Source: JACRLV01 sp045863555 (lineage in GTDB: Bacteria > Planctomycetota > Phycisphaerae > UBA1845 > Fen-1342). Taken from it: DNA of 64,000 nt. The notes beneath the pieces are model-generated. The model did not search any database, had not been told where the DNA came from, and saw only the letters and a list, made by a program, of their open reading frames with translations. This document shows, piece by piece, positions 9,148 to 17,544 of this stretch (the first letter of the stretch is position 1; every line of letters begins with the position of its first letter). Location: the NCBI GenBank assembly GCA_045863555.1, contig BTUU01000018.1, forward strand, positions 62,001 through 126,000, written 5' to 3'. The translations under genes and the position numbers were made by a program.

Positions 9148-10413
9148 GTGAGTGCCGTGAGCGAATTGCCGAGCGATGATGTCCTGGGGGTGGCCGGCGA
9201 GGGCCGGGTGGCCGCGCGCCGCCGGGCCGCCGCGCCGCAGGCGGCCGAAGCAGCCGACAGTCCCTACGCCGCGCCGGACCTGGTCGAGCGTTCGCATGAC
9301 CCGTGGATTCTGCTGATCGCGGGAACGCTCATGGCGATCGGCGTGGTGATGGTCTATTCGGCGTCGGTGCGGCTCAGCGACCCCGCGCTGGACTGGTCCA
9401 ACCTCTGGACCTCGCCGCTCCGGCAGTCGATCTTCGTCGCCGTCGCGTTCGTCCTGATGCTGATCGCCGCGCAGGTCGACTATCGGCTCTTCGCCTGGGA
9501 GAGAAAGACCGACGCGCGGTTCGCCTGGCTGCTATTCGGCCTCACCATCATCCTGCTCATCGTCGTGCTCATCCCGGGAATCGGCGTCCGCCGCCTCGGG
9601 GCCGCGCGCGCGATCCAGATCCCCGGGTTCGTCAGCTTCCAGCCGTCCGAGTTTGCGAAGCTCACGCTCTGCCTCTGGCTTTCGGCGTTTCTTACGCGGC
9701 CGGGGGCGGATCCGAGATCGCTCCGCGGAACGGTTCTGCCGGCGCTGATCGGATCGTGCGCGCTCATCGCGCTCGTGGGCATCGAGGACTTCGGGACGGC
9801 GGCGCTGCTGGGCGTCGTCATGTTCGGCATGCTCTACGTGGCCGGGGCGAAGCTCTGGCACCTGGGCGTCATCGGGCTGCTCGGAATTCTCGGCGGGGCG
9901 GGGCTGATCCTCTCGCGCGGATACCGGTCGCAGCGGCTGCTGACATTCTTCAGCGACACGCCGGATCCGCTCAAGGAAGGCTACCAGGTGACGCAGTCGC
10001 TGATCGCCATCGCCGGCGGCGGCTGGTGGGGCCGGGGGCTCGGCGGCAGCGTGCAGAAGCACGACTATCTGCCGCAGGACAACAACGACTTCATCTTCGC
10101 CATTCTGTGCGAGGAACTGGGCGTGGTCGGCGGGCTCTGCGTGATCTGCCTCTTCCTCCTGCTGCTGATCCGGGGCTGGCGGATCTCGTCCTGTGCATCC
10201 ACCGGCTTCGGCCGGCTGCTGGCCGCGGGGATCACGCTCACCCTCGGGCTCCAGGCGGCCTTCAACATCGGCGTCGTGACCAACAGCGTGCCGACGAAGG
10301 GCATCTCGCTGCCTTTCGTCTCGGAAGGCGGCTCGGGGGTCATCTGCCTCGGGATCGCGGCCGGATTGCTCGCATCGGTTGCGCGTTCCCGGGTTCTCGG
10401 CCGGCCGGGTTGA
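9148..10413 (+). CDS. ftsW: Lipid II glycosyltransferase FtsW (SEDS family)
   Basis: SEDS proteins polymerise lipid II into glycan strands; FtsW acts with FtsI at the septum. After a ~45-residue Ala/Arg-rich cytoplasmic tail come about ten membrane segments. Seen motifs include VMVYSAS in the first helix, IQIPGFVSFQPSEFAKL, the QSLIAIAGGGWWGRGLG extracellular loop, HDYLPQDNNDFIFAILCEELG (with the conserved acidic position), and TNSVPTKGISLPFVSEGGSG. The protein is 421 residues and starts at GTG 9148, four bases after mraY. It is the last dcw gene here; murG, murC, ddl, ftsQ, ftsA and ftsZ do not follow. Confidence 0.93.
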   Translation: MSAVSELPSDDVLGVAGEGRVAARRRAAAPQAAEAADSPYAAPDLVERSHDPWILLIAGTLMAIGVVMVYSASVRLSDPALDWSNLWTSPLRQSIFVAVAFVLMLIAAQVDYRLFAWERKTDARFAWLLFGLTIILLIVVLIPGIGVRRLGAARAIQIPGFVSFQPSEFAKLTLCLWLSAFLTRPGADPRSLRGTVLPALIGSCALIALVGIEDFGTAALLGVVMFGMLYVAGAKLWHLGVIGLLGILGGAGLILSRGYRSQRLLTFFSDTPDPLKEGYQVTQSLIAIAGGGWWGRGLGGSVQKHDYLPQDNNDFIFAILCEELGVVGGLCVICLFLLLLIRGWRISSCASTGFGRLLAAGITLTLGLQAAFNIGVVTNSVPTKGISLPFVSEGGSGVICLGIAAGLLASVARSRVLGRPG

Positions 10414-10468
10414 GCGAACAAGCGGGGTCCTGACCGGCGACAATCCGCTTATCCAGACCGAAAACCGC

Positions 10469-10498
10469 TTGAAATCCGCGCGCCCGGGCGGGTATGCT
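10469..10498 (+). promoter_or_regulatory. Sigma70-like promoter for the metalloprotease gene
   Basis: TTGAAA at 10469-10474 and TATGCT at 10493-10498 are separated by 18 bases in the gap after ftsW. A GGAGGG Shine-Dalgarno then precedes the ATG at 10559. This supports the protease being transcribed separately from the dcw operon. Confidence 0.5.
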
Positions 10499-10558
10499 CG
10501 GGCTGTTCGGGTCAGTTCATCCACTCCTTGACCTCTCTCTACGCTCGGAGGGCTCGCG

Positions 10559-13399
10559 ATGCTCCAAGGAACCGCTGCGACCGTACGGCCGGCGCTGATC
10601 GTCTGCTTGCTTCCGTGGGTGGTGGTTCCGGTGCTCGGGGGACCACCGGATTCGCGTGACGTCGCCTCGCCGGAGGCGTTCTCCGCCGTGCGCGTGGGCA
10701 GCGCCGCCGAATATGGCGTGACGGACATCGCCGACGGCATCGTGATCCGGATGGACGAACGGCCGCTCGCCCATGTCGCGCACACGCTGTACCTGGAGAC
10801 GGTGGACCGCAAGGCCGTGCGGCTCAACCTTACGCCGAACTCGATCCGCGATCCGATCTATGCGCTGCGAGAACAGCTCGCGGACGGTTCATGGCGCATC
10901 GTCGACCCCGGCCCGGAGACCACGTACACGGGGACGATCGCGAGCGAACGGGATGGATACGCCGCGGGTTCGTGGACGGACGAGGGGTTCCTCGGCTGCG
11001 TCAGTTTCTCCGACGGCGAGAAGCAGTGGGTCCAGCCGCTGGCCGATTTTCTTCCGGGCGCCGATCCGGCCCTGCACGTGGTCTATCGCGGGGTCGACAC
11101 GCTCTGCGAGGGCTTCTGCGGCACGCCGGATGCGCCTGTCGCCGCGCAGCCGGAAGGGACTGCCGCGCCGCGCGGGGGCTGCGGCGGCTCGGTCTGCGTG
11201 GCGCAGCTCGCGTGCGACGCGGACTTTGAGTACTACACGGCCCGCGGCAGCAGCTCGCACGCGACGCAGGACCGCATCTTCGCGATCATCAACGTGATGA
11301 ACCACCAATACGTCCGCGACGTGCAGATCACGCACGTGATCACGACCGTGCTGGTGCGGACGGCCGAGCCGGACCCGTACACGTCGAATATCAGTGATAC
11401 GCTGGTGTGTCAGGTCGTGACGGAATGGACCAACAACCAGGGTGCGATCGTCCGCGACGTCGCCAAGCTCTTCACCGGCCGCGACATCAGCGGTTCGGTG
11501 ATCGGCCAGGCGACGAATTTCGCCCAGATCTGCGATAACGACGGCTTCTGCACCAGCGGGCTCGACAACGGGGCGTACTGTTACTCGCAGAGCGATTTCA
11601 GCGCGACGTTTGCGTGCCAGACGGACCTGGCGGCGCATGAGATCGGCCACCTGTGGGGCGCCCACCATTGCAGTTGCCCGAATTCCACGATGAATCCGAG
11701 CATCACCTGCACGAACACGTTCAGCAACTCAGGCGGCCTTACGCCCGGCGAGATCGACGCGCATGCCGACTCGATCGCGTGCCTGACGGCCCTGACGAGT
11801 CCCCCGGCCAACGACCTGTGCACAGCGGCGACGATCCTGCCGGGCAGCGGCACCTATTCCGGAACGAACGCAAACTCGAGCACCGACGGCGGAGCGATCG
11901 GCTGCGGCCCCCTGAGCGGCAATCTCGGCGGCGGCCGCAACGACGTCTTCTGGCGGATCACGACGCTCGGCGCGGGAACGGTGTCGATCGACACGTGCGG
12001 ATCTGACTTCGACACGATGGTGACGGTGCATACCGGCTGTCCGGCCACGCCCGAGAACCGGATTGCATGCAACGACGATTGCGGCGGGGCGTGCGGCGTC
12101 GATTCCTGCCTGACGTTCGCGGCGACGAGCGGCACGACGTACTGGATCCGCGTGGCCGGATACGCCGGCGCGACGGGCTCGATCACGCTCAACGTCGACG
12201 GGCCGTTTGCGCCGGGAAACAACGCCTGCGCGAATGCGTTCGCGCTGACGGCCGGGGCGACAGTCAACGGCTCCGTTGCGCTGGCGACGAACGACGGGTC
12301 GGCGAGTTGCGGGTCGAGTTCGAGCAACCCGGATGTCTGGTACACGTTCACGGCCGGCCCCTGCGGCGGGACGCTGACGGTCGATACGTGCGGCACGCAC
12401 GACCGGCTGGCCCAGGACAGCGGGATGGACACGGTTCTTTCGATTCACTCCGGCTGCCCCGGCACGACGGGCAATCAGCTCGTGTGCAACGATGACGCGT
12501 CACCGGCGTGCGGCGAGGACGCGGGCCTGATTCGCGATTCGCGGGCTTCGGTCGCGCTCTCCGCGAACCAGACGGTGTTGATCCGCGTCTCTCACTTCAG
12601 CACCGCGATCGACGACGGCGTGGTTGTGCTGCACGCCACATTCAGTGAATCCCAGGTTGCGCCGACGATCGACGCCATCCCGAACGAATCGCATCCGTGC
12701 GGGGGGCCATACACGGGGCCTGCACCGCTGCTGACAAACCCGGCCTGTATGACTCCGGTGACGTGGTCGCTGACGACGGGCCCTGCGGGAATGACGATCA
12801 ATCCGGCGACGGGGGTGGTGAGCTGGCCGACGCCGACCTCGGTGGGCTCGCCGCACCTCGTGGTGATTCGTGCGACGAATGACTCGGGGTTTGACGAGGA
12901 GCCCTGGAGCGTCGTGGTCGGGGCGATTCCTCCGGTCATCACGGCGATTCCGAATGCGACGATCCCGGCGGGCGCTGCCTATACGGGACCGACGCCATCC
13001 GTCACCGATCCCACCTGCATGAACCCCGTAACCTGGTCGCTCGACACGGGACCGGCCGGAATGACGATCAACGCGTCGACGGGCGTCGTAACCTGGCCGC
13101 TTCCGACCGATGTCGGCTCGCCGCACACGGTGACGATCCGCGCCACAAACGGCGCGGGGGCGGATACCGAAGGGTGGCGCCTGGCCGTGACGCCGCCCGG
13201 CTGTTCGCTGCCCGGTTGCGACAGCGGCGGCCTGGACGCCGATCTCGACGATGACTGTGAGATCACGCTCGCGGATCTCTCCGCGCTCCTGAGCAACTTC
13301 GGTACGGCGGGGCCGGTCGGCGACATCGACGGGAGTGGAACGGTCGATCTGAGCGACCTTTCGGGCCTGCTCAGTCGCTTCGGCAATATCTGCCATTAG
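10559..13399 (+). CDS. Secreted reprolysin-like zinc metalloprotease with Ig-like domains and dockerin tail
   Basis: A 946-residue exported protein. After a signal peptide (about 1-27) and a propeptide-like region comes a metallopeptidase domain with HEIGHLWGAHH at 360-370, the HExxHxxGxxH zinc motif of metzincins (M12B-like). Residues about 415-700 hold two Cys-rich modules resembling prepeptidase C-terminal domains (YWIRVAGYAGATGSITLNV). Two putative Ig-type repeats follow at about 700-785 and 791-875 (WSL-TGPAGMTIN-GVV-WP). The C-terminus (about 893-946) is a paired dockerin-like EF-hand module (DLDDDCEITLADLSALLSNFG, then DIDGSGTVDLSDL). It probably degrades extracellular protein; the substrate is unknown. 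Confidence 0.85.
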   Translation: MLQGTAATVRPALIVCLLPWVVVPVLGGPPDSRDVASPEAFSAVRVGSAAEYGVTDIADGIVIRMDERPLAHVAHTLYLETVDRKAVRLNLTPNSIRDPIYALREQLADGSWRIVDPGPETTYTGTIASERDGYAAGSWTDEGFLGCVSFSDGEKQWVQPLADFLPGADPALHVVYRGVDTLCEGFCGTPDAPVAAQPEGTAAPRGGCGGSVCVAQLACDADFEYYTARGSSSHATQDRIFAIINVMNHQYVRDVQITHVITTVLVRTAEPDPYTSNISDTLVCQVVTEWTNNQGAIVRDVAKLFTGRDISGSVIGQATNFAQICDNDGFCTSGLDNGAYCYSQSDFSATFACQTDLAAHEIGHLWGAHHCSCPNSTMNPSITCTNTFSNSGGLTPGEIDAHADSIACLTALTSPPANDLCTAATILPGSGTYSGTNANSSTDGGAIGCGPLSGNLGGGRNDVFWRITTLGAGTVSIDTCGSDFDTMVTVHTGCPATPENRIACNDDCGGACGVDSCLTFAATSGTTYWIRVAGYAGATGSITLNVDGPFAPGNNACANAFALTAGATVNGSVALATNDGSASCGSSSSNPDVWYTFTAGPCGGTLTVDTCGTHDRLAQDSGMDTVLSIHSGCPGTTGNQLVCNDDASPACGEDAGLIRDSRASVALSANQTVLIRVSHFSTAIDDGVVVLHATFSESQVAPTIDAIPNESHPCGGPYTGPAPLLTNPACMTPVTWSLTTGPAGMTINPATGVVSWPTPTSVGSPHLVVIRATNDSGFDEEPWSVVVGAIPPVITAIPNATIPAGAAYTGPTPSVTDPTCMNPVTWSLDTGPAGMTINASTGVVTWPLPTDVGSPHTVTIRATNGAGADTEGWRLAVTPPGCSLPGCDSGGLDADLDDDCEITLADLSALLSNFGTAGPVGDIDGSGTVDLSDLSGLLSRFGNICH

Positions 13400-13446
13400 C
13401 GGCGGCCGCGGTGCGCCCGTAGCGCGTCCTGGCGGCGGAGCATCAC

Positions 13447-13486
13447 AATCGGCGCGGCCGTACGCGAAAAGTCGGCCGCGCCGATT
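13447..13486 (+). terminator. Strong inverted repeat, probable terminator after the metalloprotease gene
   Basis: A perfect 14-bp stem (13447-13460 with 13473-13486) with a 12-nt loop lies about 50 bases after the stop codon. It is followed by a weak T-rich stretch (TGCGTTTGGGCTTT). The stem is very GC-rich, so it should block read-through into the ABC importer genes. Confidence 0.6.
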
Positions 13487-13510
13487 TGCGTTTGGGCTTT
13501 CAGAGATCCG

Positions 13511-13542
13511 GGGCCCTCTGCGCCGACTCGCGTCGGCGGCCC
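13511..13542 (+). other. Leader hairpin upstream of the ABC importer operon
   Basis: CGCCGAC (13521-13527) pairs perfectly with GTCGGCG (13532-13538) around a TCGC loop, and GGGC (13511-13514) can pair with GCCC (13539-13542) below it. It lies about 65 bases before the substrate-binding protein start. I do not recognise a known riboswitch core. Confidence 0.3.
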
Positions 13543-13605
13543 GTTCATGCGAGAATAGTCCGATCGCTGCCCGCCTCGTTCGCGGCGTCGCAGCCGGGAT
13601 TCGGC

Positions 13606-14625
13606 ATGCACAGGCTTCCATTCGGCGCGGTGTCTCTCATTCTGATGCTCGGTTCGGCCCTGCTTGGGACGGCCGCGTGCGATCGGCCATCCGCCGGGCA
13701 GCCCGAGGCGACCGACAAGGGGGTCTCGCAGGTCCGTCTGGGCTATTTCGCGAACCTGACGCACGCCCAGGCCGTGCTGGGCGTTGCATCGGGGGAGTTT
13801 GCGGGTGAACTGGCGCCCGCGAAACTCGAGACGCGCATCTTCAACGCCGGGCCGTCGCTCATCGAGGCGGTTTTCGCCGGCGAAGTCGACATCGGCTACA
13901 TTGGCCCGGGCCCGGCGATCAACGGGTTTGAGAAATCTCGCGGCAAGGGACTCCGGATCATCGCGGGGGTCGCCGCGAACGGCGTGGCGATCGTCGCCCG
14001 GAAGGATGCGGACATCCGCACGCTGGCCGACCTGAAGAACAAGCGCATCGCCACGCCGCAGCTCGGCAACACGCAGGACATCTCGGCAAGACACTATCTC
14101 CTGAAGACGCTCGGACAGACGGGCACCGAAAACGTGCTCCCGATCCCGAATGCGGAGCAGGCGGGAATGATGGAGCGCGGGCAGATCGACGCGGCCTGGG
14201 CGCCCGAACCGTGGGGAGCGCGCCTGATTGTCGAGACCGGCGCGCGGCTGATCGGCGAGGAAAAAGACCTCTGGCCGCACCAGGAATTCACGCTCGCGGT
14301 CATCATCACGACGCCCGAGTTTCTTCAGAAGCACCGCGACGTGGTTCGAAAGATGCTCACGGTTCATGCACGCTGGACGGAGCGTCTGACCCATCAGCGG
14401 GAAGAGGTGCTGCCGAAGCTGGGGGCGGCGCTGAATGAACTGACCGGGAAAAAGCTGCCCGCGGGCGTCTTTGAGCAGGCGCTGACCAGGACGAAATTCA
14501 CGAACGAGCCGATGGAGGAGACGCTGAAGCTCTTCGCCCAGTGGGCGTATGACGTCGGGTTTGCCAAACAACCCGTCGACCTGACGGGCCTGGTCGACAC
14601 GTCCCTGCTGCGCGAGCTGCCCTGA
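13606..14625 (+). CDS. ABC importer substrate-binding protein, SsuA/NitT-TauT family
   Basis: A 339-residue exported binding protein. The N-terminus (MHRLPFGAVSLILMLGSALLGTAAC) is a signal peptide ending in a Cys in a lipobox-like setting (T at -3 is not ideal), so it may be a lipoprotein. The mature part shows the SsuA/NrtA pattern: RLGYFANLTHAQAV, AGEVDIGYIGPGPAI, LADLKNKRIATPQLGNTQD and AAWAPEPWGARL. The family carries sulfonates, taurine, nitrate, thiamine precursors and similar anions; the sequence alone does not say which. ATG 13606 was chosen for the signal peptide. It heads an operon with an ATPase six bases downstream and a permease. Confidence 0.85.
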   Translation: MHRLPFGAVSLILMLGSALLGTAACDRPSAGQPEATDKGVSQVRLGYFANLTHAQAVLGVASGEFAGELAPAKLETRIFNAGPSLIEAVFAGEVDIGYIGPGPAINGFEKSRGKGLRIIAGVAANGVAIVARKDADIRTLADLKNKRIATPQLGNTQDISARHYLLKTLGQTGTENVLPIPNAEQAGMMERGQIDAAWAPEPWGARLIVETGARLIGEEKDLWPHQEFTLAVIITTPEFLQKHRDVVRKMLTVHARWTERLTHQREEVLPKLGAALNELTGKKLPAGVFEQALTRTKFTNEPMEETLKLFAQWAYDVGFAKQPVDLTGLVDTSLLRELP

Positions 14626-14631
14626 GACACC

Positions 14632-15468
14632 ATGGCCACGTTTCCATCGACTGCGATCCACTCCGACTCGTCCGCGACGCTCCGCGGGCGGCTGGAGCTG
14701 CGGTCCGTGTCGCGCCGCTTTGATGCGACCGGCGCGCCGGCGATCGAGGCGATTGATCTCACGTGCGCGCCGGGCGAATTCGTCGTCGTCGTCGGGCCCA
14801 GCGGCTGCGGAAAAACGACCGTGCTGAACATCGCCGCAGGCCTGCTCGCGCCGACCGCGGGCAGCGTGTGGCTCGATGGCGCGGAAGTGCACGGGGCCGG
14901 GCCCGATCGCGCGATGGTATTTCAGGAACACGGGCTCTTTCCGTGGCTCAACGCCCTCGAAAACGTCGAATTCGGGCTGAAGATGAAGGGCCTGCCGCGG
15001 ACCGAGCGCGAGGATCGCGCCGCCGCCGCCCTGAAGATGGTGCACCTGGCCCACTCGGCTCGGAAGCTGGTGCACGAGCTGTCGGGCGGCATGCGGCAGC
15101 GCGTCGCGATCGCACGGGCGCTCGTCATGGACCCGGCGGTGCTGCTGATGGACGAGCCGTTCTCGGCGCTCGACGCCCAGACCCGCACGCTGCTGCATGA
15201 GCAGATGCAGGATATCTGGGTGCGGACGCGGAAGACCGTGCTGTTCGTGACCCACTCGGTCGGCGAAGCGGTCCGGCTGGCCGACCGGGTGATCATCCTG
15301 CATTCCAGTCCCGGCCGCATTCGCCGCGAGGTGCGGGTCGACATCCCGCATCCGCGCGATTTCGACAGCAATGAAATCAGCGAGGTGGTCGGGATCATCC
15401 GCCGCGAGATCGAGGACGAGGTCAACCGTGTCAACAGCGAGCTCGCTGGTGAAATCCCGCGCGGTTAA
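14632..15468 (+). CDS. ABC importer ATP-binding protein, SsuB/TauB-like
   Basis: A 278-residue cytoplasmic nucleotide-binding subunit. It has Walker A GPSGCGKTT at about 55-63, the Q-loop in MVFQEHGLFPWLNA, the signature LSGGMRQRVAIARAL, Walker B VLLMDEPFSALD and the switch His in VTHSVGEAV. The HGLFPWLNA and TRTLLHEQM stretches are typical of nitrate/sulfonate/taurine importers. A ~20-residue N-terminal extension precedes the domain. It follows the binding protein by six bases and its 3' end overlaps the permease start. Confidence 0.9.
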   Translation: MATFPSTAIHSDSSATLRGRLELRSVSRRFDATGAPAIEAIDLTCAPGEFVVVVGPSGCGKTTVLNIAAGLLAPTAGSVWLDGAEVHGAGPDRAMVFQEHGLFPWLNALENVEFGLKMKGLPRTEREDRAAAALKMVHLAHSARKLVHELSGGMRQRVAIARALVMDPAVLLMDEPFSALDAQTRTLLHEQMQDIWVRTRKTVLFVTHSVGEAVRLADRVIILHSSPGRIRREVRVDIPHPRDFDSNEISEVVGIIRREIEDEVNRVNSELAGEIPRG

Positions 15469-16306
15469 GGTCGCCGCAATCTGGGCCGCGTTCTTCCTCG
15501 TCTGGGAGGGCGCCTACCGCATCGTCGGCTGGAAGCCGTGGCTCTTTCCCGCGCCGAGCCACGTCCTCGACGCCACGCTCGACATGCTGAACGTCGCCAC
15601 CGCATTCGGCGAACCGCTCCACGACGGCTGGCCGTGGCGGCGGATGGGAGCCGCGCCGAGTTCCGCGCCCGCGAAAACACCGATTCTCGGCAGCCCGCTG
15701 CCTTCCGCAATCCTCGTCAGCGGGATGCGCCTCGTCATCGGCTTCGTCATCAGCCTGCTGCTTGGCGGCGTGCTGGGACTGCTGATGTGGCGGTACAAGT
15801 TCGTTAATTCTCTCTTCGGGCCGGTGTTTCTCGGCCTTCAGACGCTGCCGAGCGTCTGCTGGGTGCCGCTGGCCGTCCTGACGCTCGGAATCACGGAGGC
15901 AAGCATCGTCTTCGTGCTGATCATGGGCAGCTTCTTTGCGATCGCCATCGCCCTGCGCGACGGGCTGCACCAGATTCCCCCGATCTACAAGCGGGCGGCG
16001 CTGATGCTCGGTGCGCGGCACTGGAACCTGTACCGCTACGTCATGCTCCCGGCCGGGCTGCCCGCGACGGCCGCGAGCCTGCGACAGGGGTTTTCGTTCG
16101 CCTGGCGCTCGCTGATGGGCGGCGAACTCGTCTTCATGCTTCAGCGGCGGGGGCTGGGTTTCCTCCTGAACGTCGGACGCGATTTTTCCGACATCGCCCA
16201 GGTGATCGCGATCATGGCCGTGATGGTCCTCATCGGCACGCTCATGGACCGGCTCGTCTTCGCCCGGATCGAGGCCCGCGTCCGGAAGCAGTTCGGCCTG
16301 GCATGA
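15428..16306 (+). CDS. ABC importer permease, SsuC/TauC-like
   Basis: A membrane subunit of the BPD transporter inner-membrane family with about six hydrophobic helices. The EAA loop is at RAALMLGARHWNLYRYVMLPAGLPA, the site that contacts the ATPase. I place the start at GTG 15428, overlapping the ATPase gene by 41 bases; GTG 15449 is equally possible. A stretch of about 35 residues between the first helix and the conserved core (PLHDGWPWRRMGAAPSS and following) is longer than usual in SsuC and looks like an added periplasmic loop. Length is about 292 residues. Confidence 0.85.
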   Translation: MSTASSLVKSRAVKVAAIWAAFFLVWEGAYRIVGWKPWLFPAPSHVLDATLDMLNVATAFGEPLHDGWPWRRMGAAPSSAPAKTPILGSPLPSAILVSGMRLVIGFVISLLLGGVLGLLMWRYKFVNSLFGPVFLGLQTLPSVCWVPLAVLTLGITEASIVFVLIMGSFFAIAIALRDGLHQIPPIYKRAALMLGARHWNLYRYVMLPAGLPATAASLRQGFSFAWRSLMGGELVFMLQRRGLGFLLNVGRDFSDIAQVIAIMAVMVLIGTLMDRLVFARIEARVRKQFGLA

Positions 16307-16415
16307 TCGGAATCGCCGCTTGTCGCGACTTCCGACGCCGCCTATTCTTCCTATGCGCGGGGCTCCACACCGTCACGTCGCCGACGGAATCGGCGGGTTC
16401 GGGAGAAATATCGCC

Positions 16416-17519
16416 ATGCTGACATCGAATTCCCCCTGCGTGATCCGCTCATCCACATCGAAACTCGCGGCCTGCGCCCTCGGTGGCCTCGCCGCCCTCG
16501 GGCTGCTTGCCCCGCCTGCCAATGGCGAGGTGACCTCGTTTTCCGGCAAGGCCGACGCCCGCGTGACCGAATTCGTCTCCGGCGTCGTCGGCCAGCAGGG
16601 CTCGCAGGCGCTGACGCACCCCGACAGCCCGCTCCCGCTCCAGGTCGTCGCGCTCATCCGCAGTGAAGATTCGACGCAGTTCCCGTCGGCGGCGGCCGCA
16701 GCCGCCCAGTTCGCCGATCCGACCGAGCTGGACCAGGCGAACCCCGAAGAATTCGCGATCAACCTTACGCTCAACAGCGTGTCGCCCGAAATTACGTTCA
16801 CGGCCTCCGCGCTCAGCCAGGAAACCCGCGGCGTCCTCTTCTCCTCCGGTGAACTCGGCCGCCGCTTTACCACGGGAACTACGGCAAATCTCTCCGGCCG
16901 CCTCTTCCTCGACGGAGCGCTGACCATTATCGCCGCCGACGCCTCGCGCGATCTGACCGGCGCGTTCGTCACGCTGCGCGTCTCGATCGACAAGATCACC
17001 TCGTCCGGAGAGGAGCGCGTCCTCGACGGTGCGCTGGAGCTCCGCGGGGCCCCCGGCGGAGAATCGACGGTCAACGTCTCCGGCGAGTTTCCGACGCGCG
17101 GCCTGCTGCTCACGAATCTCGGCGTTCTCAGTCCCGATTTCGGCTCCTTCCGCGTGCTCATCCTGCCGAATATCCAGGTGCCGTATCAGTACACGGCCGT
17201 GGTCGGCGAGCCCTTCGAGCTTCGCGCGACGGTCTCCGTCGACGCCGCCACCATCGCCGACAACGTCGGGGTCGCCGCTGTTCTCGGCACGCCGGCTTCG
17301 ACGCTCAGCCAGGTCATCAACCTCACGAACGGCTCCGACGCCGCCGCGAAATTCGTCGACCAGATCGCCAAGGAACGCGAGAACCCCACCGGCGACCCGG
17401 TCTTCGATGAGCCGCCGGCTCTCGGTCTGTGCGGCCTGTTCGGCATCGAGGGCCTCGTCGGCCTCGCAGCGCTCGCGGGGATGAAGCGCACCTGCCGCCG
17501 CCGCCGCACGCTGAACTGA
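16416..17519 (+). CDS. Exported protein of unknown function with C-terminal sorting-like tail
   Basis: A 367-residue protein with no recognised enzymatic motif. A signal peptide (hydrophobic core CALGGLAALGLLAPP, likely cleaved after PANG) is followed by a Thr/Ser/Val-rich, probably all-beta body. The last ~30 residues form a hydrophobic segment starting at a Cys (LCGLFGIEGLVGLAALAGM) followed by an Arg cluster (CRRRR). That tripartite end resembles PEP-CTERM or MYXO-CTERM type sorting tails, although the diagnostic motif is not clear. ATG 16416 is preferred because GGGAGAAA lies upstream. It sits between the ABC importer and a MacB-type permease with no obvious functional link. Confidence 0.6.
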   Translation: MLTSNSPCVIRSSTSKLAACALGGLAALGLLAPPANGEVTSFSGKADARVTEFVSGVVGQQGSQALTHPDSPLPLQVVALIRSEDSTQFPSAAAAAAQFADPTELDQANPEEFAINLTLNSVSPEITFTASALSQETRGVLFSSGELGRRFTTGTTANLSGRLFLDGALTIIAADASRDLTGAFVTLRVSIDKITSSGEERVLDGALELRGAPGGESTVNVSGEFPTRGLLLTNLGVLSPDFGSFRVLILPNIQVPYQYTAVVGEPFELRATVSVDAATIADNVGVAAVLGTPASTLSQVINLTNGSDAAAKFVDQIAKERENPTGDPVFDEPPALGLCGLFGIEGLVGLAALAGMKRTCRRRRTLN

Positions 17520-17544
17520 CCCGACCAGGAGACCCCCGAGCCCG

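Noticed and set aside
13396..15351. A long minus-strand frame opposite the ABC importer genes
   Set aside because: Antisense to the binding protein and ATPase; no motifs.
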